Origin: Aurantimicrobium minutum
GTDB taxonomy: Bacteria; Actinomycetota; Actinomycetes; Actinomycetales; Microbacteriaceae
NCBI RefSeq assembly: GCF_029893825.1
Contig: NZ_JARXXV010000001.1
Location: forward strand, 62,001 to 126,000
DNA length: 64,000 nucleotides
Direction: 5' to 3'
Shown here: positions 48,800 through 57,750 of the stretch, one piece after another
How positions within the stretch are numbered: the first letter of the stretch is position 1
Layout of the letters: every line of letters starts with the position of its first letter
Program-made: the position numbers and the translations under genes
The notes under the pieces: model-generated
What the model was told of the DNA's origin: nothing
The model's input: the letters and a program-made list of their open reading frames with translations, nothing else
The model's database searches: none

Positions 48800-51010
48800 A
48801 TGACCAGCTCAGATGCCCTGCTCGATGCAGCGCTGGAACCTGTGTTGGGCAGCAAGTCGGCAGCTGCACTGAAAAAAGCTTTTGGCATGCACACGGTGGG
48901 TGATCTTCTAGCTCACTATCCCCGGCGTTATGCCCGCCGCGGTGAACTCACAGCTATTTCTGATGTTCCCATCAATGAGAACGTGACCATCGTTGCCGAA
49001 GTGCTCGATGTTCGAGAACGCCCCATGCGTGCACGCAAGGGCTCCATTCTCGAAGTTCGCATCACCGATGGACGCTCTGGTGGAATCATGACTCTCACCT
49101 TTTTCAACCAGGCATGGCGTGCTAAAGACCTCAAAGCAGGGGTGCGGGGGATCTTTGCCGGCAAAGTCGGCGCCTATCGAGGCGCATTGCAACTTGCACA
49201 TCCCGATTATGAACTCTTCGATGCAGATGACGAGCGGGATGACACCAGCGCAGATGCTGCCAAATGGGCGCTGACTCCGATCCCGATCTATCCAGCTACA
49301 AGCACATTGGCCAGCTGGCAGATCACCAAGCTCATCGAGGTTGTCCTTGCCCCGTTGAAGTCGGGAGCTACCCTGTCAGACCCTGTTCCTGCCGAGGTGT
49401 TGGCAGCGAGAAAATTGTTGTCCTTCACCGACGCAATCCTGAAGATTCACCAGCCTGAGAAAGACTCCGATTGGCAGCAAGCCAGAGAAGCACTGCGTTT
49501 CCAGGAAGCTTTCGTTCTCCAAGCCACACTGCTTGATCAAAGAGCCAAGGCGCAGGCACAGGCAGCCACACCCCGTCCACCCAAACCAGGTGGATTCCTG
49601 GAGCAACTGGATGCTCGCTTGCCATTCACGCTCACTGAAGACCAGGTACTCACCGGCACGGAAATCTCTACAGATCTGTGCTCCACCCACCCCATGAACC
49701 GTTTGGTTCAAGGTGAAGTGGGCTCGGGCAAGACCCTGGTTGCATTGCGGGCCATGTTGCAGGTTGCCGATAGTGGGGGACAGGCCGCACTGCTTGCTCC
49801 AACTGAAGTGTTGGCGGCTCAGCACCTTCGGTCAATAACCAACATGCTGGGGCCGGACCTTGCCGCTGCGGTGATGCCCACGTTGATCACAGGGCAATTA
49901 CCGGCAGCTGCTAAACGCCAAGCGTTGCTGCGCACAGTTTCTGGTCAAGCACGCATCGTGATTGGTACACACGCACTATTGAGCGACAAAGTGGAATTCT
50001 TTGATCTGGGGCTCGTTGTTGTCGATGAACAGCACCGGTTTGGAGTTGAGCAGCGTCAGGCACTGCGTGTGAAGACAGAACTCACTCCGCATGTTCTTGT
50101 TCTCACCGCAACCCCCATTCCCCGCACCGTGGCAATGACGGTCTTTGGGGACTTAGATGTTTCAATTATTGCGGGACTACCTGCAGGACGTGCCGGAATC
50201 ACTTCCCACGCCGTGACCTTGGCGGAGCATCCCACTTGGATCACCCGGGTGTGGGAACGCGTCGAAGAAGAACTGGTTGCCGGCAGACAGGCCTTTATCG
50301 TCTGCCCTGCGATTGATGCCACGGGCGTTCCTGAAGATGATCCAGATGCACTCGTTGACGAAGATTCAGATAGTGATTCTGATGTGGTCACACCTGTAAA
50401 AGCATCGGTCGAGTCAATAGCAGCAGTGGTGCGCGAGCACCCTCTCCTCGGTGCACGCAGAGTTGCTGAACTTCATGGTCGTATGAGCAGTGATGACAAA
50501 GATGCTGTCATGCAAGCATTCTCCCGCGGAGAAATTGATGTCCTCGTGGCAACCACCGTGATTGAAGTGGGTGTGGACGTCCCCAATGCCTCCACCATGG
50601 TGGTGATGGATGCCGATCGCTTTGGCGTCTCACAGCTACACCAGTTGCGTGGACGTGTAGGGCGAGGAGGAGTCCCTGGACTAGCTCTGTTCGTCACCCA
50701 TGCACAGCCAGGAACAACTGCTTATGAACGTGTTGAAGCTGTTGCGAGTACGACCGATGGCTTTGAACTTGCCCGTATCGATCTGGAACTGCGTAGTGAA
50801 GGCAATGTGCTGGGAACAAGTCAATCGGGTGGTCGTTCTTCACTGCGCCTGTTGCGAGCTGCCCGGGACGGTGACATCATCATGGACGCCCGTGAAGCTG
50901 CGGCGCAGATTTTGGAAACAGATCCCGGTTTTCGCTCGCATCCAGCCCTTGCAGAGGCAATCTCGCGTCGACTCAGTGAAAGTGAACGCGATTTCTTGGA
51001 CAAAAACTAG
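48800..51010 (+). CDS. recG: ATP-dependent DNA helicase RecG
   Basis: A 736-residue branch-migration helicase that remodels stalled forks. An N-terminal wedge/OB domain (RYARRGELTAISDV to AHPDYELFD) precedes the motor: GEVGSGKTLVALRA (about 306), VVVDEQHRFGVEQR (about 406) and LTATPIPRT, then VATTVIEVGVDVPNAS and HQLRGRVGRGG. An acidic insert rich in Asp and Ser lies near residues 513-530. TACACT 7 bases before the ATG could be a leaderless -10, though GAGGG is also present. Confidence 0.96.
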   Translation: MTSSDALLDAALEPVLGSKSAAALKKAFGMHTVGDLLAHYPRRYARRGELTAISDVPINENVTIVAEVLDVRERPMRARKGSILEVRITDGRSGGIMTLTFFNQAWRAKDLKAGVRGIFAGKVGAYRGALQLAHPDYELFDADDERDDTSADAAKWALTPIPIYPATSTLASWQITKLIEVVLAPLKSGATLSDPVPAEVLAARKLLSFTDAILKIHQPEKDSDWQQAREALRFQEAFVLQATLLDQRAKAQAQAATPRPPKPGGFLEQLDARLPFTLTEDQVLTGTEISTDLCSTHPMNRLVQGEVGSGKTLVALRAMLQVADSGGQAALLAPTEVLAAQHLRSITNMLGPDLAAAVMPTLITGQLPAAAKRQALLRTVSGQARIVIGTHALLSDKVEFFDLGLVVVDEQHRFGVEQRQALRVKTELTPHVLVLTATPIPRTVAMTVFGDLDVSIIAGLPAGRAGITSHAVTLAEHPTWITRVWERVEEELVAGRQAFIVCPAIDATGVPEDDPDALVDEDSDSDSDVVTPVKASVESIAAVVREHPLLGARRVAELHGRMSSDDKDAVMQAFSRGEIDVLVATTVIEVGVDVPNASTMVVMDADRFGVSQLHQLRGRVGRGGVPGLALFVTHAQPGTTAYERVEAVASTTDGFELARIDLELRSEGNVLGTSQSGGRSSLRLLRAARDGDIIMDAREAAAQILETDPGFRSHPALAEAISRRLSESERDFLDKN

Positions 51011-51042
51011 CAAGTTGCCCAAAACCTTGCAGGAATTCTGCG

Positions 51043-51048
51043 TAGGCT
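51043..51048 (+). promoter_or_regulatory. -10 box TAGGCT of coaD
   Basis: TAGGCT stands 6 bases before ATG 51055, with no ribosome site, fitting a leaderless transcript. Confidence 0.5.
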
Positions 51049-51054
51049 GAGAGT

Positions 51055-51537
51055 ATGCGCAGGATCGCCGTTGTCCCTGGTTCGTTTGACCCCATCACAC
51101 TGGGTCACCTCGACGTTATTGCTCGAGCAACAAAACTCTTCGATGAGGTTCATGTTGTGGTTGTGCATAACCCGGACAAGCATGCGCTTCTGCCTATTGC
51201 CCAGCGCGTCACGCTGATTGAGGACGCTATTCAAGAGGCAGGCCTGAGCGAGAACGTCGTCGTGGCTTCCTGGAGTATGGGACTTCTGGTCGACTACTGC
51301 TCTGACATTGGGGCAACCGTTCTGATCAAGGGCATTCGCACCCAGCTCGACATTTCTTACGAAACTCCCATGGCGATGGTTAACCGCAACCTTGCAGGTA
51401 TTGAGACCATCTTCCTCATGCCCGAGCCTGGACACTCGTACGTTTCTAGCTCACTGGTTCGCCAAGTTGCCTCGCTTGGTGGAGATGTTCGCCCCTACGT
51501 TCCCCACGTCGTGGCGAAGTATCTTCAAGGCGCCTAA
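51055..51537 (+). CDS. coaD: Phosphopantetheine adenylyltransferase
   Basis: A 160-residue nucleotidyltransferase of coenzyme A synthesis. The family TxGH motif is in [20 protein letters not shown] and the ISSTxVR-type motif is [11 protein letters not shown]. It is followed only 13 bases later by ftsY; the block usually found between them in related actinobacteria (rpmF, rnc, mutM, smc) is not here. Confidence 0.95.
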   Translation: MRRIAVVPGSFDPITLGHLDVIARATKLFDEVHVVVVHNPDKHALLPIAQRVTLIEDAIQEAGLSENVVVASWSMGLLVDYCSDIGATVLIKGIRTQLDISYETPMAMVNRNLAGIETIFLMPEPGHSYVSSSLVRQVASLGGDVRPYVPHVVAKYLQGA

Positions 51538-51549
51538 TACGCTGTATCT

Positions 51550-52854
51550 ATGGCAGAAAAATCTCGTTGGTCACTCGGCGCCAAGCTCAAGGGGCTTTTT
51601 GCGCGCGGAGCAGAGACTGATGAGTCTGTTGATGACATCTTCGATGATGTTCCCTCGCTTCCTCGCAATCAAGAGGTTGAACATGAAGCATCTCCTGCTG
51701 TCCAACCAGTAGTTGAAAAGCCGAAGGCACAGAAGCAACCGAAACCAGTAAAGGCTGTTGAGCCTGTTGCAGAGCAGGTTGTTGAAACTCAGCCTGAGCC
51801 TGTCGTCGTCGATGTCGTAGAGACTGTGACCGAGCCTGAACCAGTTGTTCAGGAGAAGGTAGTTGAGGCTGTTTCTGTCATCGTCGCTGAGTCCGAGACT
51901 ATTTCTGAGCCAGAAGTTATTGCTGAGCCAGAGCCAGAGGTTGTTGCAGAAACCGTCGTTGAGGAAGCTGAACCAGCCCCTGTTGCCAAAGCAAAGCCTG
52001 TCAAGACACAACCTGCGGCGAAGGCTTCACGTAAAGCAGTCATTGATGAGGACATGTGGGAAGAGTTGGAAGAAACTCTACTTGCGGCAGACTTTGGTCC
52101 TGATATCACCGATGAACTCATCGAGGTGATGAGGGCTAACGTGGCAAAGTTTGGCACAACCGATCCTGAAGACTTCATCCGTTTGCTGCGAGAAGCTATT
52201 GAAGATCGTCTGAATAAGTTCGACACCACACTTAAGCTCTCTGAGCGTCCGGCTGTCATCCTGGTTGTGGGAGTCAACGGTGTGGGTAAAACCACCACGA
52301 TCGGCAAGGTTGCCAAATACATTGCTAATGCTGGCAAGAGCGTTGTCGTGGGCGCTGCCGACACCTTCCGTGCTGCCGCAGTTGATCAGCTGGCAACCTG
52401 GGCAGAACGCGCAGGTGTTGATGTTGTTCGTCCCCAGATGGAAGGCCAAGACCCCTCTGCAGTGGCATACCAAACCATTGAATGGGCTATTAACAAAGGC
52501 ACCGAAATCGTCATCATCGACACCGCAGGTCGTCTCCAAACCAAGAGTGGCTTGATGGATGAACTTTCCAAGATTCGCCGCGTCATTGAAAAGCAAGCCC
52601 CCATCTCAGAAGTGCTGTTGGTTCTCGATGCCACCACGGGTCAGAACGGTTTATCCCAAGCAGAAGCGTTCCTAGAACACGCAGGGGTGACTGGTTTGGT
52701 CCTCACGAAGCTCGATGGCTCGGCAAAGGGTGGCTTTGTGCTCGCAGTTCAAGAGCGCACGGGTATTCCAGTGAAGCTGGTTGGTAATGGCGAAGGCATC
52801 AATGACTTGATGGGCTTCACCCCACACGCCTTCGCAGCCCAGCTCGTTGGCTAG
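51550..52854 (+). CDS. ftsY: Signal recognition particle receptor FtsY
   Basis: A 434-residue SRP receptor. Residues 25-150 are an acidic, Val/Glu/Pro-rich A domain. The NG GTPase follows: GVNGVGKTTTIGKVAKY (about 239), DTFRAAAVDQLATWA, IDTAGRLQTKSGLMDEL, TKLDGSAKGG. It docks ribosome-SRP complexes to the translocon. It is 12 bases upstream of ffh, its GTPase partner. Confidence 0.96.
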   Translation: MAEKSRWSLGAKLKGLFARGAETDESVDDIFDDVPSLPRNQEVEHEASPAVQPVVEKPKAQKQPKPVKAVEPVAEQVVETQPEPVVVDVVETVTEPEPVVQEKVVEAVSVIVAESETISEPEVIAEPEPEVVAETVVEEAEPAPVAKAKPVKTQPAAKASRKAVIDEDMWEELEETLLAADFGPDITDELIEVMRANVAKFGTTDPEDFIRLLREAIEDRLNKFDTTLKLSERPAVILVVGVNGVGKTTTIGKVAKYIANAGKSVVVGAADTFRAAAVDQLATWAERAGVDVVRPQMEGQDPSAVAYQTIEWAINKGTEIVIIDTAGRLQTKSGLMDELSKIRRVIEKQAPISEVLLVLDATTGQNGLSQAEAFLEHAGVTGLVLTKLDGSAKGGFVLAVQERTGIPVKLVGNGEGINDLMGFTPHAFAAQLVG

Positions 52855-52866
52855 GCTAGAGGGGTT

Positions 52867-54420
52867 ATGGCAACCTTCGGATCACTCTCAACACGACTAA
52901 CAGAGTCCCTCAAAAACCTTCGCGGTAAGGGAAAACTCTCTCCAGCAGATGTCGATGGCACGCTGCGCGAAATTCGTCGCGCCATGCTCGATGCTGACGT
53001 TTCGCTGAACGTTGTCAAGAAGTTCACCAACGATGTTCGTGAACGTGCACTCAGTGATGAGGTCAACAAGGCCCTCAACCCTGCTCAGCAGGTCGTTCAG
53101 ATCGTGAATGAAGAACTTGTCACCATCCTTGGTGGTGCACAACGTCGTCTTGAATTTGCCAAGAAGCCACCAACCATCATCATGCTTGCTGGACTTCAGG
53201 GTGCGGGTAAGACAACCCTGGCTGGAAAGTTGGCTAAGTACTTAGCCAAAGACAAGCACACACCACTATTGGTGGCGTGTGACCTTCAGCGTCCTAATGC
53301 CGTTCAGCAGCTCGAAGTAGTTGGTAAGAACGCCGGTGTCGCTGTGTACTCTCCAGAGCCAGGTAATGGTGTGGGAGACCCCGTCAAAGTCGCTAAAGAC
53401 TCCATCAAGTTCGCTACCGACAAGCAGTACGACGTCGTCGTCATCGACACCGCGGGTCGTCTAGGTGTAGACGCTGAGCTGATGAAGCAGGCAGCGGATA
53501 TTCGCAAGGCAACTAATCCTGATGAAGTGTTGTTTGTCATCGACGCGATGATCGGTCAAGATGCTGTGTCAACAGCACAGGCATTCCAAGAAGGAGTGGA
53601 CTTCACCGGTGTTGTCCTCACCAAACTTGATGGTGATGCCCGCGGTGGTGCTGCGTTGTCTGTTGTTTCTGAAACTCAGCGCCCCATCATGTTCGCCTCC
53701 ACAGGTGAAAACCTTGATGACTTCGAGCCTTTCTATCCTGACCGTATGGCCAGTCGTATCCTCGACCTGGGTGACATCCTCACCCTGATTGAGCAAGCTC
53801 AAGAAGCCTTCGACGAGAAGGAAGCAGCACAGCTTCAAGAGAAGTTCGCCACTGACTCCTTCACGCTTGAGGACTTCCTCAAGCAGATGCAGCAGCTGAA
53901 AAACATGGGTTCCATGAAGAAGATGCTGGGCATGCTGCCAGGTGCTGGTGCCATGAAGGAACAGCTCGAGAACTTCGATGAGAAGGAACTCGTTCGCACC
54001 GAAGCCATCATTCAATCGATGACGAAGGCAGAGCGTCAGAACACCAAGCTCTTGAATGGCTCACGTCGTCTGCGAATTGCTAAGGGTTCGGGCATGACCG
54101 TGACTGACGTCAATGCCCTCGTCAACCGTTTTGAGCAAGCCGCCAAGATGATGAAGACCGTAGCCAAGGGCGGAATGCCACAGATTCCAGGAATGGGTCC
54201 CATGGGTGCCATGGGTCACGGCGGGAAAAAGCAGCAGGCCAAGAAGAAGGGCTCCAAGTCAGGAAACCCTGCCAAGCGCGCTGCCGAGAACGCAGCTCTT
54301 GCAGCTGGGGGAGTAAAGCCTGGTAACGGTGGTGGATTCGGTCTGGGTAACCAGGGCGCCTCAGGTGGACCAAGTCCAGAAGAGCTCGAAGCTTTGCAGA
54401 AAATGCTGGGTAAAGGCTAG
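52867..54420 (+). CDS. ffh: Signal recognition particle protein Ffh
   Basis: A 517-residue SRP54 homologue: N domain, G domain with GLQGAGKTTLAGKLAKYL (about 111), DTAGRLGVD and TKLDGDARGG, then the Met-rich M domain (QMQQLKNMGSMKKMLGMLPG) that binds signal peptides and 4.5S RNA. The last ~80 residues are a Gly/Lys-rich low-complexity tail. TAGGCT overlaps the ftsY stop 9 bases before ATG 52867, so ffh may also have its own start site. Confidence 0.97.
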   Translation: MATFGSLSTRLTESLKNLRGKGKLSPADVDGTLREIRRAMLDADVSLNVVKKFTNDVRERALSDEVNKALNPAQQVVQIVNEELVTILGGAQRRLEFAKKPPTIIMLAGLQGAGKTTLAGKLAKYLAKDKHTPLLVACDLQRPNAVQQLEVVGKNAGVAVYSPEPGNGVGDPVKVAKDSIKFATDKQYDVVVIDTAGRLGVDAELMKQAADIRKATNPDEVLFVIDAMIGQDAVSTAQAFQEGVDFTGVVLTKLDGDARGGAALSVVSETQRPIMFASTGENLDDFEPFYPDRMASRILDLGDILTLIEQAQEAFDEKEAAQLQEKFATDSFTLEDFLKQMQQLKNMGSMKKMLGMLPGAGAMKEQLENFDEKELVRTEAIIQSMTKAERQNTKLLNGSRRLRIAKGSGMTVTDVNALVNRFEQAAKMMKTVAKGGMPQIPGMGPMGAMGHGGKKQQAKKKGSKSGNPAKRAAENAALAAGGVKPGNGGGFGLGNQGASGGPSPEELEALQKMLGKG

Positions 54421-54440
54421 TTCTATAACCTAAATGACAT

Positions 54441-54477
54441 CAGCCCTCCGCAATTGCGGAGGGCTGAGTCTTTCTAG
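54441..54477 (+). terminator. Intrinsic terminator after ffh
   Basis: A perfect 26-base palindrome at 54441-54466 (CAGCCCTCCGCAA and its complement) is followed by AGTCTTTCT. It separates ffh from the convergent oxygenase gene. Confidence 0.8.
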
Positions 54478-54489
54478 GGGAGAAACGCT

Positions 54490-55533
54490 TTAGTACCCCT
54501 GCCCTAGAAGACTTGAGGCGCTGATCAGGTATGGATGGTGTGCTTCGACGACGTTGGGATGTGCTCGCACGCGACTCTTCAAAGAATTCTCTCCAAAGAT
54601 GGTGTGCAACACATTGTTCGGATCTTGAGTAACACCACGAGATTGTTCAGCCAACTTCTCTGGAAGTTCAATAGTTGGAATGCTGGCATCCAACCGGGGT
54701 GCATAGAAGAAGGGGAACGAGATTCTGTCGTCACCAATCTCTGGGGATATCACTCGGTGGAGTGTTGCTTTGAGAAATCCGTTTGTTGCGATTTCGAGCA
54801 TCTCTCCGATGTTCACCACAAATGCTCCAGATACTGGAGGAGCATCAATCCATTCGCCTTCGTATTCCACCTGAAGACCTGCCTTGCCTTCTTCCACATA
54901 CAAAAGCGTGAGGACACCGAGGTCCTTGTGTGCGCCTACTCCCTGTTGGGGAGTTTCCCCAGATTTGCCGGGGTAACGGACAATCTTGAGGAGCGGAGCA
55001 GAGAGCTCGTCGAAGCTTGTATCAAAGAAGTCCGCAGGTGCTCCGAGTGCGGCAGCCCATTCTGACAGCAGTTTGCGACTGAGGGCAGAAAGTTCTTCAA
55101 TCCATCGTTCTGAAAGTTCTCGAAGGCGAGGAAGATCGCCTGGCCAGAGGTTAGGTCCCTGGAGCGTCCAGAAGTCTTCAGTGAATACAGTACGGTCTAG
55201 TGCCGGACGTTCTGGGCCAATGTCCAATTGTTCACGCCAATCAACCTTGCCTTGAGTCAGTTCGCCACCTACTCGTGTGTATCCACGGAAGTGAGGACTT
55301 TGAGTGTTCTCTAACTGGAGCTTTGATTCCTCAGGCAGTTTGAAAAACTGTCGTGATGTAGAAACAAATTCATCAATGAAATCTTTTTCAATACCGTGCC
55401 CAGTGAGATAGAAGAAACCAATCTCGTGAGTGACGCGACGGAGTTGATCCCGAAGTTCTTCCCTATCTTGCTGAGTTCCTTGAGCCAAGGAGAAATCAAT
55501 AATGGGCAGTGAGGTGAGTTGAGTAGTAGTCAT
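54490..55533 (-). CDS. Isopenicillin-N-synthase-like 2-oxoglutarate/Fe(II) dioxygenase
   Basis: A 347-residue double-stranded beta-helix oxygenase. The iron triad reads His202-x-Asp204 (GAHKDLGVL) and His259 (LHRVISP), and the 2-oxoglutarate-binding RxS is Arg270-Ser272 (RISF). The N-terminal DxxF family block (IIDFSLAQG) is present. Relatives hydroxylate or desaturate diverse small molecules. It is the third gene of the cysteine-leader operon, 10 bases after the cystathionine gamma-synthase, so a sulfur-containing substrate is plausible but unproven. It is not expected to make a beta-lactam: no ACV synthetase is present. Confidence 0.83.
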   Translation of the reverse strand: MTTTQLTSLPIIDFSLAQGTQQDREELRDQLRRVTHEIGFFYLTGHGIEKDFIDEFVSTSRQFFKLPEESKLQLENTQSPHFRGYTRVGGELTQGKVDWREQLDIGPERPALDRTVFTEDFWTLQGPNLWPGDLPRLRELSERWIEELSALSRKLLSEWAAALGAPADFFDTSFDELSAPLLKIVRYPGKSGETPQQGVGAHKDLGVLTLLYVEEGKAGLQVEYEGEWIDAPPVSGAFVVNIGEMLEIATNGFLKATLHRVISPEIGDDRISFPFFYAPRLDASIPTIELPEKLAEQSRGVTQDPNNVLHTIFGENSLKSRVRAHPNVVEAHHPYLISASSLLGQGY

Positions 55534-55543
55534 TTAATGTTCC

Positions 55544-56692
55544 TTATCCAATTGCCATGAGCGCTGCGTGAATATCTGCGAGTAAATCCTCGACATCTTC
55601 GATTCCGACACTGAGACGAACCAAATTGTCGGGAACTTCTAACTCCGTTCCCGCAACCGAAACATGAGTCATTAAATACGGGTATTCAATAAGAGATTCC
55701 ACTCCTCCGAGTGATTCAGCAAGTGTGAAGAGCTTTGTGTTTGCCACGAAATCGAGAGCAGCTTTCTGTCCGCCAGAGACACGGACCGAAAGCATTCCGC
55801 CGAACAAGGACATCTGTTCTTGGGCAATGGCATGACCTGGGTGAGAGGGAAGACCTGGGTAGTAGACAGCCTCGATAGATGGGTGTGACAGCAGTGCTTC
55901 CGCAATCGTTTGTGCATTTGCAGAATGCTGCTTCATACGGATTCCAAGGGTCTTGATTCCTCGAGAGGTGAGATAGGCATCAAAAGGTCCTGAAACAGCT
56001 CCTGCTGCATTGTGAAGGTAGGCAATCTTGTCGCCCCAGGTGTTGTCCTTCACGATCAATGCGCCACCAACGACGTCACTGTGGCCACCGATGTATTTAG
56101 TGGTCGAGTGGATGACAACATCAGCACCGAGACTCAGCGGTTGCTGGAGTGCGGGGGTTGCGAACGTGTTGTCTACAACCAAAATGGCGCCCACTTCGTG
56201 GGCAATTTGAGCCAAACCAGCAATATCCACAATCTTAAGAAGCGGATTAGAAGGTGTTTCGACCCACACAATCTTGGGTTGTGTGGCCTGGATTACTTTT
56301 CGAGCACCTTCAAGGTCGCCTAAGTCAGTTGCGGTGTGGCCAATGTTCCACTCCCCAAAGACGCCATTGATTAAGCGATAGGTGCCACCATAAGCATCGT
56401 TGCCGAGCACGATGTGGTCACCGGGACGTACCACGGTGCGAATGAGGACGTCTTCGGCAGCAAGTCCGCTGGCGAAGGAGAAAGCTCGGTGACCGCCTTC
56501 GAGTGCAGCAATGCTTTCATGCAGGTTGTCACGTGTGGGGTTACCACTGCGGGAATATTCATAACCTGCCCGGAGATTGCCTACTCCATCTTGGGCATAT
56601 GTGGAAGAAAGGTGGATTGGAGGAATGACAGCTCCAGTGAGCTGATCTGGTTCTTGGCCTGCGTGCACAGCACGAGTGTTGAATCCTGACAT
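55544..56692 (-). CDS. metB: Cystathionine gamma-synthase/lyase (Cys/Met metabolism PLP enzyme)
   Basis: A 382-residue fold-type I PLP enzyme with YEYSRSGNPTRDNLH, FASGLAAEDVLI, DNTFATPALQQPL and the PLP-Lys199 in HSTTKYIGGHSD. This family includes MetB (cystathionine from O-acyl-homoserine and cysteine), gamma-lyases and homocysteine synthases, which cannot be separated with confidence by eye. Beside a cystathionine beta-synthase, a gamma-lyase role (cystathionine to cysteine) would complete reverse transsulfuration, as proposed for the paired mycobacterial genes. It lies 26 bases after cbs. Confidence 0.88.
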   Translation of the reverse strand: MSGFNTRAVHAGQEPDQLTGAVIPPIHLSSTYAQDGVGNLRAGYEYSRSGNPTRDNLHESIAALEGGHRAFSFASGLAAEDVLIRTVVRPGDHIVLGNDAYGGTYRLINGVFGEWNIGHTATDLGDLEGARKVIQATQPKIVWVETPSNPLLKIVDIAGLAQIAHEVGAILVVDNTFATPALQQPLSLGADVVIHSTTKYIGGHSDVVGGALIVKDNTWGDKIAYLHNAAGAVSGPFDAYLTSRGIKTLGIRMKQHSANAQTIAEALLSHPSIEAVYYPGLPSHPGHAIAQEQMSLFGGMLSVRVSGGQKAALDFVANTKLFTLAESLGGVESLIEYPYLMTHVSVAGTELEVPDNLVRLSVGIEDVEDLLADIHAALMAIG

Positions 56693-56718
56693 GAGAAGTC
56701 CTTAGTTGTTTGGGAGTG

Positions 56719-57750
56719 TTAGACGTACGAAAGTGAGAGTGAGTTAGTTATGGCGGAAATGCGTTCGCGAAGTTCGAGTTGGTCTTCGCTTACCTCTACC
56801 TCGTAGCCCTTCTCGCGCATCCAGTCATCGTTGAACACCTTGCCGAGGTAGCCGCGGCCAGAGTCTGGAAGCAAAATCACAACGACGGCATCTGCGGGTA
56901 GTGACTGGGCGGCGCGTAATCCTGCCACCACCGCCATTCCAGAAGAACCACCTACAAGTAGGCCTTCTTCTCTGGCCAATCGACGTGTCATCGCAAAAGA
57001 CTCAGCGTCAGTGACCATGAGTACCTCATCTGGAATACTCGGATCAAAAGCTTGAGGCCAAAAGTCTTCACCAACACCTTCCACGTTGTAGCCGTGGATA
57101 GGGCCACCAGAATAAATAGAACCTTGAGGATCAGCGCCAATGACTTTGACGCCCCCCGCAGATGCCTCTTTAAGGAAACGGCCGGTACCGGTAATCGTTC
57201 CACCGGTGCCAATACCAGCAACAAAGTGGGTGATGCTTCCTTCGGTATCACGCCAAATCTCTGGACCAGTGGTGGCGTAGTGACTCGCCGGCCCATTGGG
57301 GTTGTCGTATTGGTTGGGTTTGAACGCACCAGGAATTTCAGTAACGAGACGGTCGCTCACCGAATAGTAAGAACGGGGGTCGTTAGGCTCCACGTTCGTT
57401 GGAGTCGCAATGACCTCAGCACCGTAGGCACGCATCGTGTTCTGTTTATCGATCGAAACTTTGTCTGGCACGACAAATATGGTTTTGTATCCGCGTAGTT
57501 GTGCAAAAAGCGCCAGACCAACGCCGGTATTACCTGATGTGGCTTCAACAATGGTTCCGCCCGGCTTGAGTTTTCCTTCACGCTCAGCAGCGTCGAGGAT
57601 CTTCTCCGCTATACGGTCTTTAGCGGAACCTCCGGGGTTCGTGAACTCAAGCTTGACCAAGACGGTTGCCTTGATTCCTTCAGTGACGTGGTTGAGCTTG
57701 ATCAGAGGTGTGTTGCCGATGGCGTCTGTGACAGTGTGTGCGTACTTCAT
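56719..57750 (-). CDS. cbs: Cystathionine beta-synthase-type PLP enzyme without Bateman domain
   Basis: A 343-residue fold-type II PLP enzyme. PLP-Lys44 is in NPGGSAKDRIAEK; ATSGNTGVGLAL and GIGTGGTITGTGRFL bind phosphate. The blocks YDNPNGPASHY, EGVGEDFWPQAFDP and MTRRLAREEGLLVGGSSGMAV resemble actinobacterial Cbs more than CysK. Mycobacterial Cbs has a further C-terminal pair of CBS (Bateman) domains of about 110 residues that is absent here. It is the first gene of the operon behind the cysteine attenuator; AGGGA lies 6 bases before ATG 57750. An O-acetylserine or O-phosphoserine sulfhydrylase activity is the alternative. Confidence 0.85.
   Translation of the reverse strand: MKYAHTVTDAIGNTPLIKLNHVTEGIKATVLVKLEFTNPGGSAKDRIAEKILDAAEREGKLKPGGTIVEATSGNTGVGLALFAQLRGYKTIFVVPDKVSIDKQNTMRAYGAEVIATPTNVEPNDPRSYYSVSDRLVTEIPGAFKPNQYDNPNGPASHYATTGPEIWRDTEGSITHFVAGIGTGGTITGTGRFLKEASAGGVKVIGADPQGSIYSGGPIHGYNVEGVGEDFWPQAFDPSIPDEVLMVTDAESFAMTRRLAREEGLLVGGSSGMAVVAGLRAAQSLPADAVVVILLPDSGRGYLGKVFNDDWMREKGYEVEVSEDQLELRERISAITNSLSLSYV

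Noticed and set aside
51620-51990. Tandem repeat or frameshifted gene in the 5' half of ftsY
   Set aside because: The repetitive look comes from Val/Glu/Pro-rich codons of the acidic A domain usual in FtsY; the frame is continuous.
54490-55533. Beta-lactam biosynthesis gene
   Set aside because: The fold matches isopenicillin N synthase, but no ACV synthetase or other pathway gene is present, and the operon is for sulfur amino acids.
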